The notes beneath the pieces are model-generated. The model was not told the DNA's origin. It did no database searches and saw only the letters and a list, made by a program, of their open reading frames with translations. Below are positions 21,472 to 34,285 of a DNA stretch of 64,000 bases, piece by piece. The DNA is from Argopecten irradians (Eukaryota > Mollusca > Bivalvia > Pectinida > Pectinidae), in the NCBI RefSeq assembly GCF_041381155.1, contig NC_091135.1, positions 61,726,567 to 61,790,566 on the forward strand. Reading direction: 5' to 3'. The first letter of the stretch is position 1; each line of letters begins with the position of its first letter. The translations under genes were made by a program, and so were the position numbers.

Positions 21472-23310
21472 ATGGAAGGCAAATTGAAATACCTGTCCAC
21501 CTTATCATTTGGAATGGAGGCCATGCTAGCCAGTGGCCAGCATTCTGACGTTACAGTGGAAGTCGGCAGTCAACGTTTCCTGTGCCATAAAGTCATCCTG
21601 GGTGCTGTATCACCGTACTTTGAGGCCATGTTTTCACATGACATGCGTGAGAACCTGGACAACCTTGTGACACTGCACGATATAGATCAGGACGTGTTTG
21701 ATAATGTCCTAAAGTACATCTACACTGGTAAGAATGTTGTCTGTGAACTTAATGTTGAAAAGGTTTTCCAGGCAGCTTCCCTGATGCAGATACCATGTCT
21801 ACAAGAGCGCTGTGAGGAGTTCCTTCTAGCCCAAGCATCTTATGAAAATTGCATAGGAATATGGAAGATTGCTAAAGCACACAATAGAATGAAACTAGCA
21901 GACAAAGTGTGGACAACTATCTTAGAGAATTTCCCTGTGATATCTACTACAGAAGACTTTCCAAATCTCGATGCTGATGAACTTGTCAGCATCATAAGTA
22001 GTGACGACCTGAACTCACCCAGTGAGGAGTTTGTCTGTGATATGGCCATGCAGTGGATTGACAACAGTAGGGAGGTGAGGCAGGAGAAACTGTATGAGAT
22101 CTTGGGTAGCCTTCACTTACCCCTTGTCTCCAGTGACTACCTTTTCAATCTCATGGACAGAAATCCCTACATCAAGACTGACCCCAGGTGTATGCGATCT
22201 CTGTTAGATGCTCTCAAGTACCACACTTGTGTTTCTCGTCGACAAGACTTCACATCCTCCCAGGCATGCTGTCGACAGAATAGCACAAAGGATGATGTGT
22301 TGGTGGTGATAGGGGGACTACTATCGACCACACCCCGCTACCAAACAACCAAGGAAGTTCTGTGCTTCAGCTTTCAGCAGCATCGCTGGTTCTATCTGCC
22401 CTCCCTCCCATATGACCCTGGGTACGAGTTTGCAGCTTGTACATATGGGGACAGGTTGTTTATATCAGGGGGATGGCTGAAACTACAGGGGATGGCCGAG
22501 TACAAAACACACAAAAACCAATGGGAAGTCTGTGCTTCACTGTGTAATGGCCGCTGTGGACACGTCATGGTGGCAGTCAACAATTCCATTTTTGTGATTG
22601 GCGGTAGGGATGGACGTGCTCCAGCAATTACCAGTATTGAAGAGTTTAGTCTTCAGACAGAGAAATGGACCAATGCTGGAGACCTGGTCCTGGGCGTGAG
22701 ATCTACCTCTGCCTCGGTTATTGGGGAGAAGGTATTTGTATTTGGTGGAATCACAGAATCGGACAAGGACTCTAACTCTGTCCAGTGTTTCGACTCCCGC
22801 ATGAGGACGTGTACAATCATTGGTGACCTGCCCTTTACCTGTAGACTGACTAGGACTGTATCCCTGGATACGAATGTGTATGTATTAGCTCCTGATGGAC
22901 GGGTACTTCAGTTCAAAGACCCCACATCCTTGAACAGTTTTCCTCGCACATCTTCTCCAGGTGGTCGACTTGATTCCTCTAACTCAGACACAAGTGTTTC
23001 TGATACCGAAGCATGCTCTTCTACTTCCTCTGAAACTTCAATTCAGGCTCTGGGCAAACTTAGGTGTCGACTTCCTAACTTCAGCCAGCATCACTTCGAG
23101 GTTATTCAGTATAGGGGTAAAATTTTACTCGTGGGAGGAAAGACACCTGACAACAATATCCTGAAGAATGTCAAGGTGATTGATCTGAGTAGGAAAATTC
23201 TGGAGATTGAGTCAATGGAAAATCTGGAAATGCCTTCCGCTCGCTGGTGTTTTGGGTGTGTCAAGACTGTCATACGCCGTGACTATCTAAACAATGAGAT
23301 ATGTGCTTAG
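21472..23310 (+). CDS. Kelch-like (BTB-BACK-Kelch) protein
   Basis: This 612-residue protein is encoded in a single exon. It has a BTB/POZ domain at about 15-120 (HSDVTVEVGSQRFLCHKVIL...SPYFEAMF), a BACK domain at about 125-230, and a kelch propeller at about 272-600. Kelch blades are recognised by GG pairs and spaced Tyr/Trp (VIGGRDG, FVFGGIT, LLVGGKT). Proteins of this build usually act as substrate adaptors of CUL3 ubiquitin ligases: BTB-BACK bind CUL3 and dimerise, and the propeller binds substrate. A Ser/Thr-rich insertion at about 495-530 interrupts the propeller between blades 4-5 and the last blade. The start is the ATG three bases after TTGACAG|GTT, a good acceptor behind a long pyrimidine run, so a 5' non-coding exon must lie upstream. 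Which KLHL member it is cannot be decided from sequence reading. Confidence 0.95.
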   Translation: MEGKLKYLSTLSFGMEAMLASGQHSDVTVEVGSQRFLCHKVILGAVSPYFEAMFSHDMRENLDNLVTLHDIDQDVFDNVLKYIYTGKNVVCELNVEKVFQAASLMQIPCLQERCEEFLLAQASYENCIGIWKIAKAHNRMKLADKVWTTILENFPVISTTEDFPNLDADELVSIISSDDLNSPSEEFVCDMAMQWIDNSREVRQEKLYEILGSLHLPLVSSDYLFNLMDRNPYIKTDPRCMRSLLDALKYHTCVSRRQDFTSSQACCRQNSTKDDVLVVIGGLLSTTPRYQTTKEVLCFSFQQHRWFYLPSLPYDPGYEFAACTYGDRLFISGGWLKLQGMAEYKTHKNQWEVCASLCNGRCGHVMVAVNNSIFVIGGRDGRAPAITSIEEFSLQTEKWTNAGDLVLGVRSTSASVIGEKVFVFGGITESDKDSNSVQCFDSRMRTCTIIGDLPFTCRLTRTVSLDTNVYVLAPDGRVLQFKDPTSLNSFPRTSSPGGRLDSSNSDTSVSDTEACSSTSSETSIQALGKLRCRLPNFSQHHFEVIQYRGKILLVGGKTPDNNILKNVKVIDLSRKILEIESMENLEMPSARWCFGCVKTVIRRDYLNNEICA

Positions 23311-24049
23311 ATCTCCATGAGATACACAACAACTTAGAAGATGTGACATAATTTATTAAAGATTCTCCACCGCTGACAAATGGTATTTTTTCTCTATCAC
23401 AAACAGGAGCAGATGAGTTAGAAATTTTCTTCAGTTACGAAATTTACTTACTTTACACCATTGAAAAGTTTGAGCTTCTAATTTTACTTCAAGATGAAAA
23501 TATTAAAAATATTAAATTAATTACGTAAAAAATTAATTGCATCCAAAAACATTTTGTGGCACTATGTCCTGTATGGAATGAGCAAAATAATTTTTTTTAT
23601 GTTTATTAGACATACACCCGATTAAACACCACATGATGATGAGAACAGTATATATCCTTTATGCTCTGTCAGCGGTGGAGCATCTTTTAAATAGGAGGTC
23701 AGACTTGTGTTATTTTATAACATGATTTTAGTCATAAGAGTAACACTGTTTTCTTCATGTGTATCAGATTTCTGTGAATTGAAATCTGAAGTAATTTATA
23801 ATAAGCTAATAATTCATGCTATCCAATTTGACGTATTCGAAGAATTCTAATGAATAGAAGTAATATACACATATACATTCCTATTATGCATAAAATCTTT
23901 TTTTAGCTGTCAAAGCACATGTTAGTACTGATCATTAGTTGTGTACAGAAGTTTCTTCAGTATTAATGATTGTAATTGAGCTAGTTTTACCCAAATGGAC
24001 AACTGTTTTTCCTTCTGTAACAATATAAATCTTCAGTATAGATAATAAA
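23311..24049 (+). other. KLHL 3' UTR (presumed), interrupted by a MITE
   Basis: No coding sequence follows the stop at 23308-23310. A TTAA MITE lies at 23360-23686. The first canonical AATAAA downstream on this strand is at 24044-24049, in AT-rich sequence; it is a candidate poly(A) signal, not proven. Confidence 0.35.
23360..23686 (+). mobile_element. TTAA-flanked MITE, copy in the KLHL 3' region
   Basis: The ends are AGATTCTCCACCGCTGACA and TGTCAGCGGTGGAGCATCTT. TTAA lies at 23356-23359 and 23687-23690. At 327 bp it is shorter and more diverged than the copies at 581 and 60800. Confidence 0.85.
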
Positions 24050-24760
24050 TAAGGCACTTCTATTGAAGTCCATTATTTGGTATTAGTACTAAGTATTTAT
24101 TATAACTTGCTATTGGTTATTACAGGGTAATACTACTGCCACCGTGTTAACATTGTCATTCTATAGTCTTTGTATTGTTAACTTAATTTATTGATATCAA
24201 TTGTGAAACAAGTTACAGCGACTTACTTAGACGTCGACTGTTACTTAGACTTGTAAAGTACAGTGATATATAGAGTGATATCATATGTCTACTCCATTTC
24301 TGATTAGGCTAATTAGGTAATGATCTATTTGTAATTTGATACACAATTAAGCATTAACATTTTGTTTAAGAATCTCACAGAGGTATATAGATGCTTGATT
24401 AACATCTTACAATACTTAAGTTTCGAGATAACAAAACAACTTTGGTAACATATTCCAGTAATTGTGAGGTCATATTTTGACATGACTTATGTGATGCCTA
24501 ATCACTGGAAGGTGTACATGTACGTGGGTCTAATTGACGGTAAATCTGTAATTGTACTTTACCCATATCGTTTTGTACTATGAATCTGTGTATTTAGCTA
24601 GTATGATGTTGATGTTTGTATTGATGCATGTTATAATCACAGAGGCTTGTTAAAAATCCTCAACTATGATGGCACATATTTTACTATAATTAGCACATGC
24701 AGCATATCATGGTCTGTCATCAGTAGTTTGGAAGTGCCAGTGTTTTAATGAAAGCATAAT
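24050..24760. other. Intergenic, no recognised feature
   Basis: This is AT-rich sequence without inverted or tandem repeats that I can define and without credible ORFs. Confidence 0.5.
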
Positions 24761-25543
24761 TACCGTATTTTCCCTATTAAGAGCGCCTCCTCTAATAAGG
24801 GCGCCCCCACGTTTTTTGCTGAAAAAAATCAACTAATTTCATACAATTTTTGTGCCAGATTGTGACGATTTGTCTCTGCAGACGCTAATGAAATATAGTT
24901 TTACATCAATCTGATGCCTAACAGATATCTAATCAGCTTGTATAAACAATAAATTTATTGCACTGAATAACTTGCCAAGTATTTACACATAGAAATAGCT
25001 AGAACGCCATGTTCAAAACAAAACGTGTCACTTGAATGTCCCACACACGTGTATGGATGAAGACTAACTGGCATCAACATTTTAGCGATGTCTGTACAGG
25101 TTTTATGAATACTTACTGTATATCTATGATAAAGGTTCCTAACTAACAGTAATATTATCATTTATAAGCATTTTATTGTGTGCTCTTGTCGGTATTCCCC
25201 ATCTGCCACAAAACGAAAGTAGCGATCGAAAGCACCGTCCGCCATTTTGTGTACGCAAGGTAAACAAACAGGCTAGCATGAAATACAAAAATTCCGTGAA
25301 ACAGACATATTTAACCAATGTTTAATACTTCTAGTGCATACATTTCTTCATTATTATGTAATTTCAATACTTACTTGACTTCAAAACGAAAGTTGGTTAT
25401 CATAAGTTTCAGAAAAATACGAAACTAAAAGCAAGATGACTATAGTCTGTTTCGGAAAAAAACATCTAAAAATGGTCTCAAATAACCGCGCCCCCCTCAG
25501 TCATTTACCCGCGCCCGGCGCCCTCATTAGGGAAAATACGGTA
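24761..25543. mobile_element. TA-flanked TIR element 'CCGTATTTTCCCTA', about 780 bp
   Basis: The ends CCGTATTTTCCCTATTAAGA and (inverse) TTAGGGAAAATACGG each lie inside a TA dinucleotide (24761-24762, 25542-25543). Just inside both ends are GCGCCC-rich subterminal segments. There is no transposase ORF. A TA target suggests the Tc1/mariner-like superfamily in a broad sense; this is inference. Confidence 0.75.
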
Positions 25544-26503
25544 TTTGTCTAAAGATTACATAATTTTGTATCTGATTCGGAATGTCAACAGTTGGTGTCA
25601 CGGTAAGAAGACAAGGTTGCATTATGATATTACATTCATATACTTTACAATTATCATGCTATACTGATATGATTGCATGGAATGATCAGGGATTTAAACA
25701 TTTCTACATTTCTTTGTTATGGATTGTGTTGAAGTAGAAATGCCTCGTGTCTGATCTACAATATGCTACATTTGACACAAAGTCCTCATGCAAATTAGAT
25801 TTTCTCCCATAAGTTCATTCCTTTCTGGCAATGAATATAACATCTCTGTCTTTTTGAATCGATTTAATGGATTGAATTCATGAAAATTGTTTCATTGATG
25901 ACCATCTTTTGGATGAAATATTTTATATACTTATTTCATGTCACAAACTGATAAATCCTCATTTCTGTATATATGGAGATGCTTAAATTATAAATCATTC
26001 TAAAGTTTGAAATTAGACTGAATGTTTACATGTATCATGTATGGAAAATATTTGTAAAACTTTTGTGATATATGAATTCATAATCTACTGTTATGTTATA
26101 CCGACACAAAACATAGTTTTCAATAAGGATATATATATTGTCCAAACATTAGATTGTTACATGTTTTAATGATGCCAACTTTTAGTATGAATGTTTAAAG
26201 TTATATGTGCCGTATTTTTCATACTCACGAATCAAGAACAGCTTTTGATATGTTATTTAACACCAACAGTAACCAACATTTTGAGAATTATAGTACCTTC
26301 AATGCACAGGTTTTAATTTTACAAGTACAGATAAGAGCTGAAAATGATTTTTGACATCTACAGTGACGTGAAATGAGTACATACGATCAGACCATCAAGC
26401 CAAATTGTGGTCTACAAGTTCCTTCAACATTTTTAATGTGTTATTAGTAAGTGATTTTTGCAGGTATGTTTCCATCTTAACATATACATCAGACATTTTA
26501 CAG
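25544..26503. other. Intergenic, no recognised feature
   Basis: This AT-rich sequence has only short ORFs and no definable repeat. Confidence 0.5.
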
Positions 26504-26710
26504 TACCTATTCGACCCAATAAGCGCCCAGGGCATTAAAAAAATGAAAAATTGAAAAGGTGCTTACCGGGTATAAGATGAAATTATTGCAAATCTAGAAA
26601 GTTTTGTGTAGTTTTGGTCTTTATTTATGCATGGACGATTGAAATCGAGGCCTCAGAAAGGTGGAGGGGTGCTTACAGGGACATGGCTGCTTATTGGGTT
26701 GAATACGGTA
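26504..26710. mobile_element. TA-flanked TIR element 'CCGTATTCGACCCAATAAGC', 203 bp
   Basis: The left end is CCTATTCGACCCAATAAGCG; the right end is the inverse of CCGTATTCAACCCAATAAGC. TA flanks both sides. It is an uninterrupted relative of the element at 55168-55764, and shows that the SINE there is an insertion. Confidence 0.8.
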
Positions 26711-29570
26711 CATAATTTCTGTGTTGTAACTAAAAAGTAACGCTTATAAGGCACCTGAAGGTATTTGAATGATTTTCACAGCTTAATTCTCAAACCTTAT
26801 GATATTCATTAGATTACTGAAGTAAAAATAACATGTCAATATTTTCGACCAGTTACGGCACATAATTTTAAATGAATACTTTTGTGACTTTTTCACTCTT
26901 TTAGAACTGATAAGATAGACCACTGATAACACAGGCAGCCCAATTTACATGTATATTGCTGTAAATTTCTTTGAGAATTAACTTGCTTCGCGGATTCACA
27001 CAGTTTGCTAAAAAAAATTTTTATTTCTTTTATACCCCCATGAAATTAAAAAATAATATCATCAATGTTTAGATATTTTATACAATGTATATATTGAAGT
27101 GTTCTGCTTTATCAAGAACTTACTTACTGGAATTTACATGTATCAGTACTGTAAGCTCTTGTAATTTATCAGTCTAATTGCTTTGTTTAGTCATGATTTT
27201 TCATTCAAATTGAAAGTAGATATATATAGCAATAGTGACATCCGTAATACATTTACTGGTACATAATGTATTGACAAAATGATGATACAAATCATTGCAT
27301 TGATTTTTTTTTAATGTATTTAATTTTTTTTTGTTAATTGTTGTACAACAGGTATAGATTAGACATGTACATCAGACTGTTAAGATGCATATGAAGTCAC
27401 ATTTTTTGTATGATGTACATATAAAACATTTCAGTGCTCTATCCTGTAAAGGTTTTAGACTTCGGCTACATGTACATCAGTCATTTTGACATATTTCTGC
27501 TAACCATCAATTAGTGTATAATTTAAGTGCTTTTCATACATCGTAATGAATCAGAAATACTATACATCTTTAGTAAGTATGTATGCAGTAATGGGAAAAC
27601 TTATATACTTATAAATTTACATTCAATTCATTTTGTAACATACTTTATAATTACCCCAATATTAGGACTGTAAGATTTAAATTTGGTAGGAAATTTGTCC
27701 TTTACAGATGTAAATGATTAAAGTTCTCTTTATCTGCTTAACAGTTTGAATGAAGGGAGTAGGAATAGTTAATATTACAGGAGTATGGAATTCAAAGTAG
27801 GGTGGAGTATATATATGTTCTGTTGGTGTCTTACCGAGTATTGGCGAGCTATAACACTATAAAACTGTTGATGACAATAACACAAGTATACTGCAGCCTC
27901 CCGAAACACACACAGGAAAGGATAAATAGATCAAAACATCCTAAAATGATGAGATGTTATTCAGGGGTAGTCATCCTGAAATGAACTAATTATAAATACA
28001 ATTAGCTTCTGTTGTTGTTTAAACAAAAGCTGACCAAACCCATTGTTATCCAAAGAAACTTGAAATAGTTTGGAGATGCTTCACAAGCTCAGTGTAACAT
28101 GTATAGCCTGGTGTTTCTGTGACCCTGTGATGGATGACCGCTATAATACGTACACATGGCTGGAGGCCTTATAAGATGTAGTAGCACCTGGCCAGGTGAT
28201 GTATACTCAACTGAAATCTCATCTATCTAGGTACTTTATTGCTAGAATTAAACTCCAGACAATTGTTTTGGAAATAAGCTGACCTATATACATATGTAGA
28301 AAGTCCTCATATTTCTACCCCTCCTTTTGTATGTATATCAATAAACTGAAGGTACAATTTTGGTCTGGTCACAATAAAGTCTGTGATATAATGTTGTACC
28401 TACCAGGTAATCGAGTAGTGCTAAGAATATCCTGTATGTTTTAATTCTACCAGCCTCAGTGCATTCAAATAAATTATAAATTATTAATTCAGTAGTTAAT
28501 TTTTATCGTGATGTGTCCGGTTTGTATATTGTATAGTTATAATTAATATTTTGTGAACTTACTCAATGTGTAGCTGTTGTTATAATGATATTTGTAATGT
28601 TATGTATTAGCCATTCCAGGTTTGTCTTGTTAGACCAACTTTCTATTAATTACATGTTCCAATTTCTACTCTTTTTTGAGATAACAATGATTACATGTAC
28701 ACTTCTTCCATGTATAAGTTTAGACTTTTTTTTCTACAATTACAACACTTGTCCGATAAACCTGCAACCTAGGCAAAATAAATAAAAAAACCAACCTAAT
28801 ATATAGGCAGGTTTAGCAGACTATTACAACGTTTTAACTCCAGTTTCTATGTAAAGATGTTGTTTTTCCTTTAGACTTCAAGTATTTAGGGGTCATACAT
28901 TGCAGTTGTCTTCAAACATTGACGTTTTTAAACCTAATCATAGATAAATTTATTCTAATACAATTCACTTTGGTTATAACTTTTTTCCCTTTTCATCAAA
29001 GATAGAATTAGTTGTACGTAACTTGAAATGTGTGTCTAGAACTACTGTACCACATTTAAAACAAAAACATTAATGGAGTTTATAGAGCTGACTAACATGT
29101 CTGCAGATAAAGTAGAGTGATTTTATTAGAATTACATGTTTTAGATAACTTATAGCTTATTGCTTTCTGGTGCCTGGCACTATACAAATGTAGTGGGACA
29201 AGAATGTACGAGATACAATTTCTGATGTGTACAACATTATGTTCCTGGTAACAGGCTAGCTATATATAGTACAGTAATCATACGAGAGCTGTAACAAAAG
29301 TGTCAAAGGTTGTTTAATGTTAGTGATACAAAGTATCATCAGTGTTGGCTGTGACTTGATTGGATGTCCCATTGAGAATGGTCTCCCATTCAACAAGTAA
29401 TTTATCTTGTTTTGTTTCGAATAGTTTTGAATTGTAACATTCCAGATCCTTATCTCGGATATATACACTTGATGTAACATTTTGTAAGGTTTTTTCGTAT
29501 ATAGAGGGCAAGCTAGATATACTGCTAAAAGTGATTTTAAGGCTGTCTGTAAGCAAACATGTTATTTATT
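26711..29570. other. Intergenic, AT-rich, no recognised gene
   Basis: This 2.9 kb has only ORFs of 60-80 codons with no coding character. No element ends or tandem arrays are visible. Confidence 0.5.
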
Positions 29571-29574
29571 GGAT

Positions 29575-30500
29575 AAGGAGGGCAGGGTCATATTAAGTGT
29601 GAGGGCAAGTTGAATACAAGGCAGAGGGGAAGTTTGATAAAGTTTTGAGGGCAAGTTTGATGTAAGGGCAAAGAGCAAGCTTGATGAAGACTGAGGGCAA
29701 GCTTTGAGGGCAAGCTAAATAATGGTTTTAGGGCAAACTTGATACAAGGCTGAGGGCAAGCTTAATAAAGGTTTGAGGGCAAACTAGATAAAAGCTGAGG
29801 GCAAGATTGATAGACTGAGGGCATGCTTTATAAAGGCTGAAGGTTTTCAAGCTTGTTATAAGGTTGGGAGGTAAGCTTGATTCAAAACTGAGGTCTTGAT
29901 AAGTTTCAAAAGGGACAAGTGTTAAATTCTTGGTCACATTTTAATTGTTGTTCATGCTGCTATGACAGCAAAGATTTTACTAAGAAGAGGTTGGAATAAT
30001 TTTGCACCTTTGGTTAAACAAGATTGAAGAAGGCATGTTCAATATTCTTGGAAGGGATATATAGGTATGTAGAGGAAAAGGGCAAGCTACCCTTTCCAAT
30101 TTCCTATAGCTTTATAGGTAAAGTGGTACAACCCTACTTTTCAAAAGCAAGGAGTATTCTTAACTGATGGTATTTTCAGGGTTGTTACAAAGTTATAGCC
30201 TAATTGAGATGTGTGCTTCGAACAAGGCTACCTGTGTTTGGCTAGAAGAAGAAAATCATTACTTCGGAAAGGAGGGAGGGTTCATGACACTTGACTGATT
30301 GCAGCATATTGCACTTCTTGAAAGGCATTTTGTTTTATGAATACATCACTGAGATGAGGGCAAACGTAAGAAAGGCTGAGGATAAATGTAAGAAATCTAA
30401 ACAAAGTTCAAATGTAAGAAAGACTTTTGACAAATATATAATAAAGGCTTAGGGCGAAGTAAGAAAGGCTTAGGACAAATGTTAGAAACCTAGGCTAAGG
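29575..30500 (+). repeat. Degenerate tandem repeat of 'GAGGGCAAGCTTGATAAAGG'
   Basis: Many imperfect copies of a unit of about 25-30 bp occur from 29575 to 29890 and again, sparser, from 30355 to 30500. It is an old minisatellite broken up by substitutions and a 450-bp non-repeated middle. Confidence 0.7.
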
Positions 30501-30856
30501 GCAAGAGTACAACATGGTATTGTAAGCTAGACTACATGTCAGATTCACCTTGTGTGGTACAAGAATCAATGGACGACGGTATTGTAAATATGACGTTCAT
30601 AACTTAGGTTTTGGACCAAGAGACGGATAGTTGTGTAGAATTATATTGGAGAGAAATTTCCATTAGACAGAGTCATGTAGAAATGATTTTGGGAGTAGAA
30701 CATTATAAAATGGTTTTAATTAAAGAGTAGATCAACACATGTACTTATTTATAACCAAGTGCTAGATATTTAAGAATTGCTCAGGAGAGTAGAATATATT
30801 CCCAGGCCATAAGCCACATATTTTAGTACAACTTTGGAGAGTAGAACATCATTCCA

Positions 30857-31347
30857 GGCTGTGAGCCAGATATTGTAGATTTGTTTGTAGAGTACAATAA
30901 TGCACTAGACCTAGAGCCAGATATTGTAGATTTGTTTGTAGAGTACAATAATGCACTAGACCTAGAGCCAGATATTGTAGATTTGTTTGGAGAGTACAAT
31001 AATGCACTAGACCTAGAGCCAGATATTGTAGATTTGTTTGTAGAGTACAATAATGCACTAGACCTAGAGCCAGATATTGTAGATTTGTTTGTAGAGTACA
31101 ATAATGCACTAGACCTAGAGCCAGATATTGTAGATTTGTTTGTAGAGTACAATAATGCACTAGACCTAGAGCCAGATATTGTAGATTTGTTTGGAGAGTA
31201 CAATAATACACTAGACCTAGAGCCAGATTTTGTAGATTTGTTTGGAGAGTACAATAATGCACTAGACCTAGAGCCAGATATTGTAGATTTGTTTGGAGAG
31301 TACAATAATGCACTAGACCTAGAGCCAGATATTGCAGATTTGTTTTA
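30857..31347 (+). repeat. 51-bp tandem repeat, about 9.6 copies
   Basis: The unit from ATTGTAGATTTGTTTGTAGA to ...CTAGACCTAGAGCCAGAT is almost identical between copies (variation mainly GTAGAG/GGAGAG). Because 51 is divisible by 3, frames without a stop in the unit stay open for about 155 codons, on both strands. No flanking exon signal or recognisable protein supports coding. Confidence 0.93.
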
Positions 31348-31349
31348 GT

Positions 31350-32515
31350 GGTATGAGAACTGTAGCCTTATATTGTAGATTTGTTTTTCTACTTAAAGCT
31401 TTTTGTAGTTACTGAACGTTGTTGATATTGTTAATATTTTGTTGAGAGTACATTAAAAAAATACTACATTAAATCCAAACAGTTTTTAGTTTCTGTTGAT
31501 TCTTAATTGTTCATGAAAATGACAATAAATCAAAGCTCACGACCTATAGATACACCATTATTATTTTACAGAAACCTTCAGTGGAATATGAAAGAAAACG
31601 AAATTTGATTTAAGAATATAGAGGCAGTTAGAACGAACATCCCTACCCAGCCTACTATGCTTAAAGACAGCACCAATTCTGTTTAGAAGTCTTTTGAGCT
31701 TCAATACTGCAGCTAAGAGACTGGACAATACTACAAATCTATGGAGAAATGCTGAAGATCAATAAATCAATGATCCGTGGTGTTACCATGTATTCAACCA
31801 CGGGGACGATGAGAATAAAAACTGATGATTTGGAGTACTGTAAACATCCAGCAGTCTTCTTATTTTAGTGCTTTTTTAAGCATTAAACTATCTTCCTTTG
31901 GCATCTATGGTCTATATAGATGCCATAGGAAGATCGTTTAATACTTATATTTACATTATTAGGTCATTTTGGGGTTTCTGCATTAACATTGCTTAAGCTA
32001 GACCAGGGAAACTTTTTATCAACGATGATTTAATCCAAGAGATGGAACAGCCATTTTGACGGTGATCAATTGACGTGACCAAATCAACATTAGTGACGTC
32101 ATAAAGGTCACGTTTTGAATGTCAGTTATACCCTCGTATACTTCACTTTGCATTGGCTAGTTTATATAGTAGAAGTGACAAGTAAATGTAAATATTGTGC
32201 CAAAACTGCTGCCTGAAATGTGATTATGCTAATTGTATTGTTATTAAATATTGCATAGCCATCATAATGAATGTGCGAATTCATCGTTGCGCTAACCTGT
32301 TGATGATTGTTTTGGCACAAAAATTAGATTTTGACAAAAATAAGTAGGTTTATAATGTCAACATAAAATCTAATACAGGTAGTACCACTGTGAGATCAGG
32401 TGTTCTCATTCAGGAAAGTTTCCTGTACATGTTCATTTCTGTCTGATTGTAAGCTATCCACACACTGGTAACTTCATTTCAGATTCAAAATGCAAGTTTC
32501 ATCATAGATACGCAA
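31350..32515. other. Intergenic, with one short foldback
   Basis: A compact inverted repeat lies at 31880-31946: ATTAAACTATCTTCC...GGCATCTAT, then ATAGATGCC..GGAAGATCGTTTAAT, with a loop of about 7 bases. There is nothing else recognisable. Confidence 0.5.
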
Positions 32516-32522
32516 TGCATGG

Positions 32523-33720
32523 TCCCAAGACAAAGTGTCATTATAACAAAGACAAAATGTAATAAGAACAAAGTCCCAAGACAAAGTGTCATCAGAACAA
32601 AGTCCCAAGACAAAGTGTCATTAGAACAAAGTTCCAAGATGAAGTGTCATTAGAACACAAAGTCCCAAGACAAAGTGTCATTAGAACAAAGTCCCAAGAC
32701 AAAGTGTCATTAGAACAAAGTTCCAAGACAAAGTGTCATTAGAACAAAGTTCCAAGACAAAGTGACATTAGAACAAAGTTCCAAGACAAAGTGACATTAG
32801 AACAAAGTCCCAAGACAAAGTGTCATTAGAACAAAGTCACAAGACAAAGTGTCATCAGAACAAAGTCCCAAGACAAAGTGTCATTAGAACAAAGTCCCAA
32901 GACAAAGTGTCATTAGAACAAAGTTCCAAGACAAAGTGACATTAGAACAAAGTCCCAAGACAAAGTGACATTAGAACAAAGTCCCAAGACAAAGTGTCAT
33001 TAGAACAAAGTCCCAAGACAAAGTGTCATTAGAACAAAGTTCCAAGATGAAGTGTCATTAGAACAAAGTTCCAAGATGAAGTGTCATTAGAACAAAGTCC
33101 CAAGACAAAGTGTCATTAGAACAAAGTCCCAAGACAAAGTGTCATTAGAACAAAGTCCCAAGACAAAGTGTCATTAGAACAAAGTTCCAAGACAAAGTGT
33201 CATCAGAACAAAGTCCCAAGACAAAGTGTCATTAGAACAAAGTCCCAAGACAAAGTGTCATTAGAACAAAGTCCCAAGACAAAGTGACATTAGAACAAAG
33301 TCCCAAGACAAAGTGTCATTAGAACAAAGTCACAAGACAAAGTGTCATCAGAACAAAGTTCCAAGACAAAGTGTCATTAGAACAAAGTTCCAAGATGAAG
33401 TGTCATTAGAACACAAAGTCCCAAGACAAAGTGTCATCAGAACAAAGTCCCAAGACAAAAAGTCATTAGAACAAAGTTCCAAGACAAAGTGTCATAAGAA
33501 CAAAGTTCCAAGACAAACTGTCATCAGAACAAAGTCCCAAGACAAAGTGTCATTAGAACAAAGTTCCAAGACGAAGTGTCATTAGAACAAAGTTCCAAGA
33601 CAAAGTGACATTAGAACAAAGTCCCAAGACAAAGTGACATTAGAACAAAGTTCCAAGACAAAGTGTTTTTAGAACAAAGTGTCAATAAAACAAAGTGTCA
33701 ATAGAACAAAGTTTCATTAG
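32523..33720 (+). repeat. 29-bp tandem repeat, about 41 copies
   Basis: The unit is CCCAAGACAAAGTGTCATTA + GAACAAAGT, with recurrent variants (TTCCAAG, AAGATGAAG, GTGACATT, ATCAGAAC and a +3 ACACAAAG form). Variants recur in blocks, showing that segments of several units have been duplicated together. Short ORFs (for example 33313-33585) are by-products. Confidence 0.95.
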
Positions 33721-34285
33721 AAAGTGTCTTAGAACAATGCAGATGATACAAATACGTACTGAACACATGACTATGTTTACTTTGAAACATATACATTGTG
33801 TAGAGGTGAAAGGAAATAGCTAGGAATGATAGGACAAAATTGCTTTGAGATGGCTATTGGGAATAAATTGGTCACGCTAACATTTCATTTTGTAGACTTG
33901 TCAAAGAATATTCGGAAACAAATAAATACAGAAATCAATTTCTTGGTTTTCACTAATTTGTTTTAATATGATACATTTGCCTATATACAATATATTATAT
34001 ACACACACTAAACAGGACAGTATAGATACAATTTGAGTCCTACCATTATTTCCTAACATCAATCATGCCGGACTAGTTTATTTAAATACTTAATGCATAT
34101 AACATATATCCTTATTATAAAATAAAAGATAATAAAAAACAAATACCATGTTTTGGTACAAAAGTGAATGAGTATACAGATCCATATTATCTAACATAGT
34201 TAGGTAACATACTCTTTAGCATTACAAAACATTAAATTACTTGAGAACAAAATTCAATCATGTTGCAGTGCCCTTAAAAGTGAAA
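33721..34285. other. Intergenic, no recognised feature
   Basis: This is AT-rich sequence with TATATA runs near 33990 and no repeat boundaries. Confidence 0.5.

Noticed and set aside
33313..33585. 90-codon Lys/Gln/Ser-rich ORF
   Set aside because: It lies inside the 29-bp tandem array, with no exon signals.
30857..33720. CRISPR-like array (regular repeats)
   Set aside because: Units are contiguous tandem repeats without unique spacers, in a eukaryotic spliced-gene context.
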